Shown in pieces: positions 23,101 to 32,600 of a DNA stretch of 64,000 bases. The position numbers and the translations under genes were made by a program. The notes beneath the pieces are model-generated. The model was not told where the DNA came from, searched no databases, and worked only from the letters and a program-made list of their open reading frames with translations. This DNA is from Oopsacas minuta (taxonomy: Eukaryota; Porifera; Hexactinellida; Lyssacinosida; Leucopsacidae). How positions within the stretch are numbered: position 1 is the stretch's first letter; the number at the start of each line of letters is the position of its first letter. The stretch lies in NCBI GenBank assembly GCA_024704765.1, contig JAKMXF010000022.1, forward strand, positions 62,001 through 126,000, in the 5' to 3' direction.

Positions 23101-24269
23101 CTCAGGTGGAACAGCTGATTGATGGCGCCTCTCAGCTGCCTGTCTTATTCCCTGAGATAGACGGTCTTAAGAAGATTAGTACAGAAGCTAATAACTGGAA
23201 ATATTTTCTCAATGATTTATTTATGATTGAAGGATCAGGTACAGATATTCTCTTCAATCTCCTGCCCCGATCAGCTGTCTCTCCAGAAGCAACTAGCCTA
23301 CAAACTCTCAAAAGTACTATGGATTCAATCAGCTCCCGTTCTAGACACAGTCAACAACAAGAGTCACAATTATTAACATCACTTTTGAAACAAGAGCTCT
23401 CCTCAATAAGAGACATACGTAAAGCTAACATGGAGATATTGTACATTGCTTCCTCCACTACCCCTCCTCTTGATAAGATCATCTGTATAACATGTGGCAA
23501 GCGAGCTTCTGAGCAGATGATATTCTGTAACCGGTGTCTAGCTTTACAACACGGACCCTGTGCTGGATTGTCTCTGTCTAACATAGAGATTACTCAGAAT
23601 ACATTTGTGTGTACCAGGTGTGTACGTACCAACAGACCTACTCTATCACAAGCGAATGATCTGTTGGGTATTTGGAATTTGGAAATTAGTTCTCCTTACA
23701 TAAGAGCTCTCCAGCTGTTAGTTGAGAGAGGAGAGAAATGGGAATCTAAATCTATCAGTTTATTAGATTCTTTTCAATCAGTTGAGATGGAGACTGATCA
23801 ATCAGTTAGCTCTTCTCCTGTATTAAACAGAAATGAAGCTCCCTTCTATCTATCCCCACACTACAAAACAATTGAGGACCATTTAGTAGATGGGCTATCC
23901 ATAGAGTTGGTCCTAGAGCACACGAGTCCATGTGTAGAGTTGTGGAGAGAAGCTTACAGACAGAGGAGACAGAGTAGAGGTCGGGGGAAGAAGGGAGTGT
24001 GTAAACCAGACTCCTCACAAGCCAAGAAATACCGTCTACACAAAGACACGAAACCTGAGGACTCACAACTTGAATTCAGAAGTGAGAATAGTGATGACAC
24101 GTGTGCAGCTTTGAAGTGCATTTGTCTGCAAGAGGAAAACGTAGACTGGATCCAGTGCGACACCTGTGAAGCCTGGTTCCATTTCATCTGTGTAGGACTC
24201 ACTCAACCTGAGGTCAGCACCATGGGTGACTACACATGTCCAACATGTAACTCCTGCAAAATCAATTAA
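20193..24269 (+). CDS. KDM5: KDM5-type JmjC histone H3K4 demethylase
   Basis: A single exon encoding 1358 residues with the complete KDM5 order. JmjN ~14-58 (CPTFEPTKEEFADPIFYI); ARID ~80-185; PHD1 ~251-300 (CHSCHLGDEEQVLLICETC); JmjC ~395-560 with iron ligands in FCWHVEDHW (H and E) and RAYHAGFNQGFNFAEA (H); C5HC2 zinc finger ~626-675; PLU-1 helical region ~690-1010; PHD2 ~1098-1143; PHD3 ~1308-1352 (CICLQEENVDWIQCDTC). It demethylates H3K4me3/2 with Fe(II) and 2-oxoglutarate. Both N- and C-terminal reader domains are kept, as in vertebrate KDM5A/B. It is notable that so large a gene has no intron. Confidence 0.96.
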   Translation: MQCQAKNMFPDIQECPTFEPTKEEFADPIFYISKIRPIGEKTGIVKIRPPSDWEPPFCRDPEKFQFAPRIQALRELEGVNRLRLNFTDNFIHFWDLHGQKIIKPVVGGQPLDLYKFFDLANREGGFHQVCTRKLWSGIGRHLGLITDVQWSTVLKDKYRKLLYPFEYFIKVRCLLLKGEELNEVMYSSPRNLLRPLFPAIIPYEEVISCAVETQSHMSPTIEPIRCPTFVPPSTATDSPSTAPVQGKDITCHSCHLGDEEQVLLICETCEVGFHIFCLYPPLESVPPGEWRCPGCIHKLYTPSSLFGFEHTKFNLSLNSFSHAANAFKRNYFEHIKEEVSCREVEREFWSLLASPDSPIEVHYGADLHSSHHGSGFPCDPSDCDASKQHYIDSGWNLNNIAYLEGCVLKHVPGDISGLKKPWLYVGMCFSTFCWHVEDHWNHSINYLHWGEPKTWYGIPPYAADKFENCVRDYVPGLVANDPQLLHHLITMVPPSLLLESGVPVFRADQREREFMVTFPRAYHAGFNQGFNFAEAVNFATKDWFKIGRDCVKVYKKLQKAPIFSHNELICRCFASPRTPGSFAPSLFEDIHCMVTGELEARKNVYNTTMEHVQINFELQPETSRNCHKCKTVLFLSSVVCESCDSTKFCLDDLDCSCPCGSTNRIFQYRYSGQELLSILESSKKRADEYTDWLRDVETVVAAQEHDKPSLEEVEQLSERGANLNYDGDSLMELQLIIDKAKVVGKKIQQLFSKRTRTKYSGNGIWLYELSYIENIGNELQSLPCTILQSYSIQELLLETNILFNTVKQLIENNCLDVDTLEEVSSRVQQLQVHSPLCETLSDRLKMSSWLRDYSHIYERCNQDIFYKPPLQEVQQILSVAHSLPITCQEVQTAVVWLNESISQASRWMKLSKTALNGKYRRSLEILQDIYNENDKLMVSVPIPEELSSSIRNAQIWKQNYSNLSSSPTLSQVEQLIDGASQLPVLFPEIDGLKKISTEANNWKYFLNDLFMIEGSGTDILFNLLPRSAVSPEATSLQTLKSTMDSISSRSRHSQQQESQLLTSLLKQELSSIRDIRKANMEILYIASSTTPPLDKIICITCGKRASEQMIFCNRCLALQHGPCAGLSLSNIEITQNTFVCTRCVRTNRPTLSQANDLLGIWNLEISSPYIRALQLLVERGEKWESKSISLLDSFQSVEMETDQSVSSSPVLNRNEAPFYLSPHYKTIEDHLVDGLSIELVLEHTSPCVELWREAYRQRRQSRGRGKKGVCKPDSSQAKKYRLHKDTKPEDSQLEFRSENSDDTCAALKCICLQEENVDWIQCDTCEAWFHFICVGLTQPEVSTMGDYTCPTCNSCKIN

Positions 24270-24670
24270 CTTTCATGCACGAATGACCAAACCGAATTAA
24301 CTATCTCACTCAGCTATTGATTTCTACACTGGCAATTAGTCCAATACACGCTATAGCTATAAATCACTACACTACAATTAATCTTAACTCGCTATTATTA
24401 CACATAAAATATTAATTAATTATAATTAATGCCACATAATAAATAAAACCTGTTTATTTTATTTAAGTGGCATTTTATTATATGAATATTTGTAGAATTA
24501 TTAATAATAATATTCGCTATGTTTGTATCACAGCAAAACATTTACAGTTTACTTTATTCATTTTGCCTGAAAATCTTATTTATACTCTTCTGAATTTGTG
24601 TTTTGCTGTAGTTTGCAGAACTTTAATTTTTGTCTAAGAAACAAAAATTTAATTATTATGATATTTAGTA
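24270..24670. other. intergenic, nothing recognised
   Basis: Very AT-rich spacer between KDM5 and EFHB. An inverted AT repeat around ATAAATAAAACCTG...TTTATTTTATTTAAG is present (24436-24470) and may act in 3' end formation. Confidence 0.5.
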
Positions 24671-26662
24671 ATGTCACACGAAACAACTTCTGCTGCTGGT
24701 AAACTAAGTCAGCGGAGCTCTACTGCTAGAGATTGTCTCTCTGAATCGGAGAAGAGACCGACCACTCCTCCCCTGGTTAAGCTATTTGAAGGTCAGACAC
24801 GTCCTGGTGTAGGGAAACCCCGTGTTCTCCATTCATCAGCACAAGACTCTCCTCACTCCAATAAACTCCCTCATGGCGTTACAACTAAGTCTTCTCTACA
24901 AGCTAGACAGCTCCTAAATCCACAGCCTAAGACCAGATTCCAAGAGACATTGAATGACATGATGGAATCTGCTTATCTCAGAAACAAACTAACCAGATTA
25001 GGTAAGTCATACAATAGATTATATTTGTTAGGTTTAGCTATTATACTTGTGTAGGAGCATGTCCTGACCCCAGCTTGAATCTCCCTGACAACCCACAACT
25101 ACTCAGAAATGAGATCCCATTTGGTAACCCCACTGTGTATAACGACACAGCTAGTGAGATTATAAACCCAGGAAAGAACCCCACTGAGGTTGATGAGGAG
25201 TGGAAACAGGGGCAAGACTTGTACAAAATGAGTCATAACAGCTATCCGGTAGGAGACATGCCTGATCGTAATTATGACTGGTCTGTATTTCCGCGTGACT
25301 ACAAGTATGGAGTGGAGACACCTCATGACGTCAGAGGAACAGGTGTGAGTCATGCCATGAAGTGGTCTCATGAGGCAGAAGAGGAACAAGCTACTCATAT
25401 CGTGCAAAAGAGATTAGATGATTTTAGAGAGAGAACACAACCTCAGATCGGGAAGGTATAACATGAATATACTACTTACGTATATACCATTTTATTATCG
25501 TATGGGGTAGGTACATGATCCGATCTGTGATACTCTCCCTGTAGAGGATAATCACACGTTTGGTGTGTTTGTGAAACCTGATCAGTTTGGAGCAGGAGAT
25601 CTCATCCACATGAGGGACCCCGAGGAGGTGTTGAGGGGGAAGGATAGAAATAGGGGTATGATTGCGTTCATAAGACAACAACTCAAAAAAGCAAACTACC
25701 ATAACTTCGAATCTCTTAAGGCTGCATTTGAGCATTATGACCAGTCTCGTAGTGGACGAGTACACAAGGAAGACCTGAATGAGATTTGTTTTCAGTTTGG
25801 TCTCCCGTTAGACTACAACCAGTTAGAGATGCTAATGAGTTACTGTGATACGGACAAGCAGGGATACATTGATTATGTAAAGTTCAGTAACTTCCTTAAC
25901 TGGAAAGATAAACTACCTACTGGATTTCAGATAGTGACAATAGAGGAGGAATCTACAGCTAGGGAGCACTCTCCTCTTAAAGTAATTAATATAATCTATT
26001 ATTTGTATCTAATATGAAGTTATATGCTGATTGTATAGGAAGAGGAGGGAGAGAGCGGAGCACTACTCACCTCTAGACTGGAGAGTAAGGAAGAAGTACC
26101 ACGGGCTAAAGGGCAAGAGGTTACACCTGAACAGAAGGAAACAGAGTATGCAAATACTCTAGTGAAAGAAGGGGATATTGTGTATGACGTATCTAGACGG
26201 AAAATGACTCCTAAACTCCTTTCTAAGCAAATTGACAGAAGTGCTGCTCCTATGAAGACTTCTTCTCAAGCTATTTCTGCTACTGTTGGTGGTATTTCAA
26301 CCAGGCACTTCCCTTCTTTTGGAGTTCCGACTGTTCGATCGGATCTTCCCGCTCCTAGGGTGAAGCGGGTTTCTGATTACACAAATTACGGAGACGAGTC
26401 AGATGCTTTTGGTCTTATCTACCCTTCTGTGTACTCTAACAGAGGGGTGCACGAAAGAGACTTTTTTGTTCCTCGCTCCCAACAAGAAATCAAAATGATA
26501 TTTACAAATATTGGTGTTGAGATGGATGATAAAGGGTTTGAAGAGCTCTGGAAGAGAGCTCTAGACCTGGGAGGGGGCCTTGTATCTGTTGAAATATTCA
26601 GAGCCTTGTTGGACAGTTTTGTTTCTGATCGTGCACAAGAAATTCAACAAACTCTCGATTAG
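24671..26662 (+). CDS. EFHB: EF-hand domain-containing family member B (EFHB), ciliary microtubule protein
   Basis: Four exons join in phase: 24671-25001, 25055-25455, 25511-25981, 26039-26662 (608 residues). Conserved family stretches are LNPQPKTRFQETLND, the YDWSVF and HAMKWSHEAEEEQ region, RKDR-type ECLRGKDRNRG equivalent, and RSDLPAPRVKRVSD near the end. One EF-hand pair is visible at ~315-395; its loops (DQSRSGRVHKED, DTDKQGYIDYVK) are only partly canonical. Vertebrate EFHB is a microtubule inner protein of motile cilia. That fits a flagellated animal. It is shorter than the vertebrate protein at the N-terminus. An acceptor-like ATATTTAG ends 2 bases before the ATG. Confidence 0.9.
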
Positions 26663-26852
26663 CTAAATCACGAGTAAGTTCACTTATAACGGATTGATTA
26701 CATTGTATTTATGCTACAGTCAACCCGATACACTTTATATCTGTATCCACTTAACTTTATCAAATGAATTATTATATTTGTTTTTGAACGTGCTAAAGGT
26801 TGTTAATGATATATTTTATTCTGAGAACTGGTATGATATTAGTATATTATTT

Positions 26853-28166
26853 ATGTCTATGAAACCGCGCGTAATCTGCCACAAAGAAAGAAAGTCAAGT
26901 AACGATACAGAGAAGATCGTACAAAATGAACAATTCATTTCTGCAAATGAGTTCATGAAGGAATTTTCATTCTCAATTGATTCGGAAGAATCGAAACGAT
27001 TTACAAATAATTTTGTTGATTTTCCAACAATCTCAGAATTTAAATCTCCAGGCTCTCCCAACTTTTCAACAACTCTACTAACAACTGCCAGTCTCCAAGA
27101 CCTGACTTCCAAATCTGACACACAACTTCAAAATACAATATCTGAGAATTTCAATTCTCTACAACTTCTAAAATACAAACAGCAGTCACTCACAGATGTA
27201 ACCTCAGACATTAAATCAGTCCAAAAGACTCAGAAGAAAAAGACAAATCCAAAACCTCGCTGTCCTGACTTTTCCACTTCTCGGAGGGACAGGAAACCAG
27301 ATACCACTTCTAAACTACAGACACACTCTAAAGATAGGTTAGCCCCTCCTACTTCTGAGCTAAAACTAAAGACTCGTACTGCACACAAATCTTCTATATC
27401 TACACCGGATGATACACAACAAATCACTTTTGATAGTTCTCGTATTCTAACATCTCAACACACCAGACCTCCCTCTGTTGAGGTTACTCTTCTAGGGAGA
27501 CCCCAGGCACCTGCAGTACCCCCTGGGATATCACTGGAATTACAAAACAGTCTCCTGTTATCAGCTATACACCTGAACCTGTCAGCACAGCGATCATATT
27601 CAGAATCTGAAAAGGAAGCTATCAATCAACTTTCAAAGCTTCACAAATACAAACAAAAACTGTTACATGAAAACTTTGAGTTGAAGAGTGAGGAGAAGCG
27701 ACTGGAGATTAACTGTATGACTAATTTCGCGTTAGGAGAGTTAGGAACTGTTGAGGAAGTATTGACACGACTTAAACTAGCAGGTGCTCAGATAGTGAAG
27801 CTATCAGAAGCCATGAGCAGAGCACAGAGTTCTGTCAAGTTACAGAATATATATTTGAGTGATAGAGATAGAGAGAAATGTGAAAAATATCTGAGAGAGC
27901 TCAGCTCTGTAGCAACCAGATCACTAACTACAATACGTTCTCTGCTCAGTCAAGTGTATGACGTATGTGATAAAGTACAAATAATCACGAAAGAGAGAGA
28001 AGAAGATCTAAACAAATTAAGAGAAGCGAGTGAAGAGCTAGACAGATATGCTGGTATGATGCTCTCAAGGATTAGCCTCCAATCTCACGTGAGATTGTTA
28101 GAAGAGAACTTAGATATCATCAGAGAACCAGAAAAGTTATATATGGTGTATCCTGATGAATTGTGA
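26853..28166 (+). CDS. HAUS8-like coiled-coil protein (augmin subunit candidate)
   Basis: A 437-residue single-exon frame; the first in-frame ATG is at 26853 (another at 26859). Residues 1-~225 are basic, S/T/K-rich and disordered, ending in several lysine/arginine clusters. Residues ~230-430 are almost continuous helix: LQNSLLLSAIHLNLSAQ starts a coiled coil of ~60 residues, then a second helical unit. This layout, a basic N-terminal tail plus a C-terminal helical region starting with a leucine run, is that of HAUS8, the microtubule-binding subunit of augmin. The assignment rests on layout and weak similarity, so it is a candidate only. The stop lies 6 bp before the NIF3L1 start. Confidence 0.6.
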   Translation: MSMKPRVICHKERKSSNDTEKIVQNEQFISANEFMKEFSFSIDSEESKRFTNNFVDFPTISEFKSPGSPNFSTTLLTTASLQDLTSKSDTQLQNTISENFNSLQLLKYKQQSLTDVTSDIKSVQKTQKKKTNPKPRCPDFSTSRRDRKPDTTSKLQTHSKDRLAPPTSELKLKTRTAHKSSISTPDDTQQITFDSSRILTSQHTRPPSVEVTLLGRPQAPAVPPGISLELQNSLLLSAIHLNLSAQRSYSESEKEAINQLSKLHKYKQKLLHENFELKSEEKRLEINCMTNFALGELGTVEEVLTRLKLAGAQIVKLSEAMSRAQSSVKLQNIYLSDRDREKCEKYLRELSSVATRSLTTIRSLLSQVYDVCDKVQIITKEREEDLNKLREASEELDRYAGMMLSRISLQSHVRLLEENLDIIREPEKLYMVYPDEL

Positions 28167-28172
28167 TAATTT

Positions 28173-29129
28173 ATGTACCATCTGAATGAGTTGTATATTA
28201 AACTTTTAATCTCCACTTCACTCGTGATTAGTTTGATGTATTCAGCTTTGAGGCTTGTTCTTAGGCCAGCTAGTTCTATCAGGCAACTAATATATTTGCA
28301 ATACAGTATAGAAGTGATGAAACTAGGTGCTGTGGTATCTGTTTTGAACCAACACACCCCTCCCTCCCTATCTGAGGACTGGGACAATACAGGACTGTTG
28401 GTAGAACCCTGTAAGAAGCTAGAGGTTAGTAAGATACTGCTCACTAACGATCTTACTGAGATTGTAACAAGTGAGGCAATACAAAGTAAAGCACAGCTTG
28501 TCATAGCTTACCACCCTCCTATATTCAGTCCAATCAAGCGTATCACTCAGTCATCAGCTAAGGAGCGTATTCTACTAGACTGTATTAGACATGATATAGC
28601 CATCTACTCTCCACACAGCTCTCTAGATAACATACAAGGGGGATTGGGAGATTGGATGGTCACAGCCTTCAATGGAGTGGGGGGTACTCACGAAGTATCA
28701 ATACTAAAGCCGAATCCCCTTAAAGATACAATTGGAGCAGGAAGGAGGGTAACCTTCAGTCAGAAGGTGCCTTTGGATAAATGTGTAGAACTTATAAAAT
28801 CATTTCTAGGATTGAAAGAAGTAAGACTAGCCTTACCTGATTTGAAAGAGGGGGTAACTCAACATGTTATAGGTTCAGTATGTATGTGCCCAGGATCTGG
28901 AGCCTCAGTGTTGAGAGGAACATCAGGGGACCTGTATTGGACAGGTGAGTTGTCTCATCACGATGTCCTGGATGCTATATCAAAGGGAAAAAGTGTCGTG
29001 TTATGTGAGCATTCTAACACTGAGAGAGGCTATCTCTTCTTATACAGAGATGCTCTTTTAGAAATGTTGGAAAGGAAAGTAGAAATTATCATTTCTAAAA
29101 CTGATAAAGAACCTCTCTCAATTGTTTAG
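28173..29129 (+). CDS. NIF3L1: NIF3-like protein 1 (NIF3L1)
   Basis: A single exon of up to 318 residues. The NIF3/DUF34 family is clear: WDNTGLLVEP, LTNDLTEIV, AYHPPIFSPIKRI, then near the end SGDLYWTGELSHHDVLDA and LCEHSNTERGYL. The histidines of YHPP, SHHD and CEHS with the following glutamate form the di-metal site. The family may act as a metal-dependent hydrolase or GTP cyclohydrolase-like fold; its substrate is not settled. Family homology starts near MKLGAVVSVLNQHTP (ATG at 28318). The upstream ATG at 28173 adds a hydrophobic/basic ~48 residues that could be a mitochondrial presequence. The central insertion found in vertebrates is shorter here. Confidence 0.92.
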   Translation: MYHLNELYIKLLISTSLVISLMYSALRLVLRPASSIRQLIYLQYSIEVMKLGAVVSVLNQHTPPSLSEDWDNTGLLVEPCKKLEVSKILLTNDLTEIVTSEAIQSKAQLVIAYHPPIFSPIKRITQSSAKERILLDCIRHDIAIYSPHSSLDNIQGGLGDWMVTAFNGVGGTHEVSILKPNPLKDTIGAGRRVTFSQKVPLDKCVELIKSFLGLKEVRLALPDLKEGVTQHVIGSVCMCPGSGASVLRGTSGDLYWTGELSHHDVLDAISKGKSVVLCEHSNTERGYLFLYRDALLEMLERKVEIIISKTDKEPLSIV

Positions 29130-29638
29130 TTGAATTAAAATAATTTCTCACCAACACTAGATTGTATAAAACTACGTAAGTGTACGTACGATAATAGTTA
29201 GCAATTCAATGAATTCTTGTAATTATTGCGATTATCATACAAATATTCAAGAGAAAGTAGTTGTAGCGATTATGTGGTTTCCTTATTAGTGTGATGTGAA
29301 CATTAATACAACACTTTAAAATATGTTCCCAGAGTTTCATAACATAATTTTGTATGTAAGAAGGAGATACATTAAAGCAAGGTTTATCATTTATAATGTT
29401 CTGTCACTTCTATATTAATTGTGTCCCTAGATTTATATTTGTACACAACAACAACAACAACAATATCAACAAACAACAAGTCAATCATATTTTCATATTT
29501 TCTGTCCAATCACCTTACCACATATTAGACGATGATTTAGTTCTATTTTAATTCATTGCTGTTTCATCTTGATCAGACTTATATAGTGATCTTCCTATAT
29601 AAGTAATGTAGTTAGATTCTGAATGATCAAACGAGCAA
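29130..29638. other. intergenic with a short (CAA)n run
   Basis: Spacer between NIF3L1 and the composite RasGEF gene. It contains a (CAA)n run at about 29446-29463 and further CAA-rich sequence to 29480. Nothing else is recognised. Confidence 0.6.
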
Positions 29639-32600
29639 ATGCTTAGGACAATTTTCAAACGTAGAAACAACATCCCTATTAGTGCGACTGCTGATACTTT
29701 TGAGATTGAGTATGAACCAGAAATCGTTCTTCCTCCCTCTTCAGGCCAGCCCAAGCCCCCTGGTGCACTCCAGAACACTTACGAATTGTGGTACCTCGGG
29801 ACTAAACAAGTTGCAGAAGCGAAAACTATTTCAACTCTAATCTACACTATCAAACAGGTGTATTTGTGAAATTAGTTTATCTGTAGCAGAAGTTTATGCT
29901 ATTTTTTAGATGAGGAAGAAATCCAGAGGAAAGACTCGAGTAACATTCAGTTTTGCTCAAGGGACTCTGAATATACAAACAATAGGGGGTAATAAGGAAA
30001 CTATTCTATCTCTTCCTTTCTATTCAGTAGCATTATGTGTGCTAGACCCAGTCAGAGAGTCTGGTTGCATTGCTATTAGCTCCACAGTAAAGATGGTACA
30101 TGAGGTACATGTGTTCCAAGGAATAACCCATGAACAAGTATGTTTATTTGAGCTGAGCACGTTCAATAATTATCCTATTTTGTTATTTGTAGGCTCAAGA
30201 AGTCGTGTTGGGACTTGGCCTGGCCTTCAGTGAGGCAGGGAAGGTACAGAATCAGGTGTTTGCAGATAATCCATCCCTCTTTCAATGGGAGAACTATCAG
30301 ATGTCACGCAGTAGAGTAGACCATAATTACAACCCCTCAGTTGTACATAATACTCCTACACGACACTCCCCTCATCTCACACCAACACTCAACTGGAATC
30401 CTCAGAAGATTCCAGCTTACAATTCTGGTAAAGGAATGAGACCTAAACTCAAACATGAAAGAGAACTGAGGTCAGTAAGTATATGTCTTGCTATACTACT
30501 ACAATTATCAATTTATGACATGTATATAGCTCAGAACAGAGTCAATTGTTTGCATCACCCTCTCCTACCTCTCATATCCGTGTACCAGCTGATATTTCAT
30601 ACGATGCTACACCTAAAGATAAGTACGATAGTTTAGAGGATATGATATCAGTAATCAAAGAGAATAACAAGCAAATAATGGCTAGCTACAAGTACGTGTA
30701 TTAACCTATCCAGTCTACTCAATACGAAATGTATTATAAATTTATTATGTATATCTAGACGAGACAATGCATTTGTTGGTGGATTCTTCTTCCAGGCGGT
30801 AAGAGCTATATTCTCTAGCAACACTCTCAGACTCAATGACCTCCTTACAAGGAAGAATATCAATATCAACTCCAAAGACTCATCAGGGAACTCTCTGTTA
30901 CACTATGCTACTTTACAGTGTAATCCTAAAATGGTGTTATTCCTTATCAAGCAGTGAGTTATTGCAGTAGATATTTGCTGTAATTATGATATAATAATGT
31001 GCCATAGGAATGCTGACATTAATCAGGGAGATAAACATGGTATAACACCTCTACATTGTGCTGCAGCTAATCACTCTACTCAGATGGTGAAATGTCTGTT
31101 GAGACATAACGCAGATGTTAATGTAGTTGATGAAAACAGGTGAGTGATTATGTTATGTGTTTGTCAGATTTTCATTACTGGTACTCAGAACTCACGAATA
31201 TAATATGCTTCTGGACGATACATTTAAAATTCTAACATATGCAGCTTCATACTTTAGAATTATATGTTAATAGGCGGAGTCCTATATTCATGTTATACAT
31301 AAAGAATACTCAGAAAGGAGAGTTAGTGACACACTTAGTGGAGAATGGAGCATTCATCACTCGAGAGGATATAAACGGGCTCAAACCAGCTGACATTTGG
31401 ATGGTAATTTTAGTATTATAATTAATAGTGTAACAAGCTGTTAATATCGCTATATGATAGGATCTGCAGAGCTTTCAACAGTCTTTAATAACATCTCTAT
31501 GTAACTGTTTCATGCAATCAGTTCCTATCGCATACCAGCCTGGAGACATTCTTGAATCTTTTTCTACCAGTATATCTGGTAGTTTACACACAACAACTAT
31601 ACCTACAAGACATGCTTCTGTTCTGTCTCTACCACCTGTGAGAATTGTTGTTTTATTGTTTAATGTTTCTTTGTTTACAAGTATACAATTCTTAGAGTGA
31701 CGTAGACACAATACTAATGTTCCATAACGAGCCTCTGACAGAAGAAGAGCGAATAGCTAAACTAGAAAAACTAAGATTATCATCTTCTCAATTCTCTCTG
31801 GTATCAGAGGACCCATTAGCAGAAGAGGCACGTAAGTTGTGTGAGAATACAGCTGCTATGGTTAAAGTGGCAGATAAGGTCAGTACCTTTATCAGTTATT
31901 ACATTTAGGAGCAATTTGACTGGCATTTCACAAAAATTCGTTCCCAAACAATATTATATAGCATTGCTAATAATATTATTAATTTAACTGAGACACAAGA
32001 GAGTTCACGAAACGACTCTAACAGCACTCTATCTTCTTGTAGATAGTACAACATCTAGACAGAGAGCAACCTATGATGCCACTAGACCTCTCTAACATTA
32101 ATGAGGTCCTGAAACAATTGGGAGTAAGCGAGGAGCTTACCATGAGTTCAACCTTCTACCAACAACTTAAGAATCTACAAGAGGAGGTCAAGAGGAAGGA
32201 TTGGGAGCGTAGGAAATATGGACACAGTCTCAAGAGATCTCAAACCCGCGCAGAGGGGGAGTTTGGCATGAGGGGTCTAGAGGGGACGGGCCCACGCGAA
32301 CTGTACCTCCCGGATGGGGCCAAGTTAGGTCAACTGAAGAAATCTGCCTCAGAGACAATGCTACATCTCATCAATGTCTCTAAAGAGGTGTGTATATGTG
32401 TATATACTATATTCTAATTAGTAATTGCTAACGTTATTTTAGGTTACACAAAGAGAAGGACCAACCATGGATGACGGAATATTATCAACTCAGAAACAGA
32501 TAGAAATCAGGCCAGGATTCATGCGAGCCATGCGACAGCTGAAAAAGCCAATATTCTCATTCTTCGCAAGTGAGGCTGTCACTATCCCTAAACCAGATTC

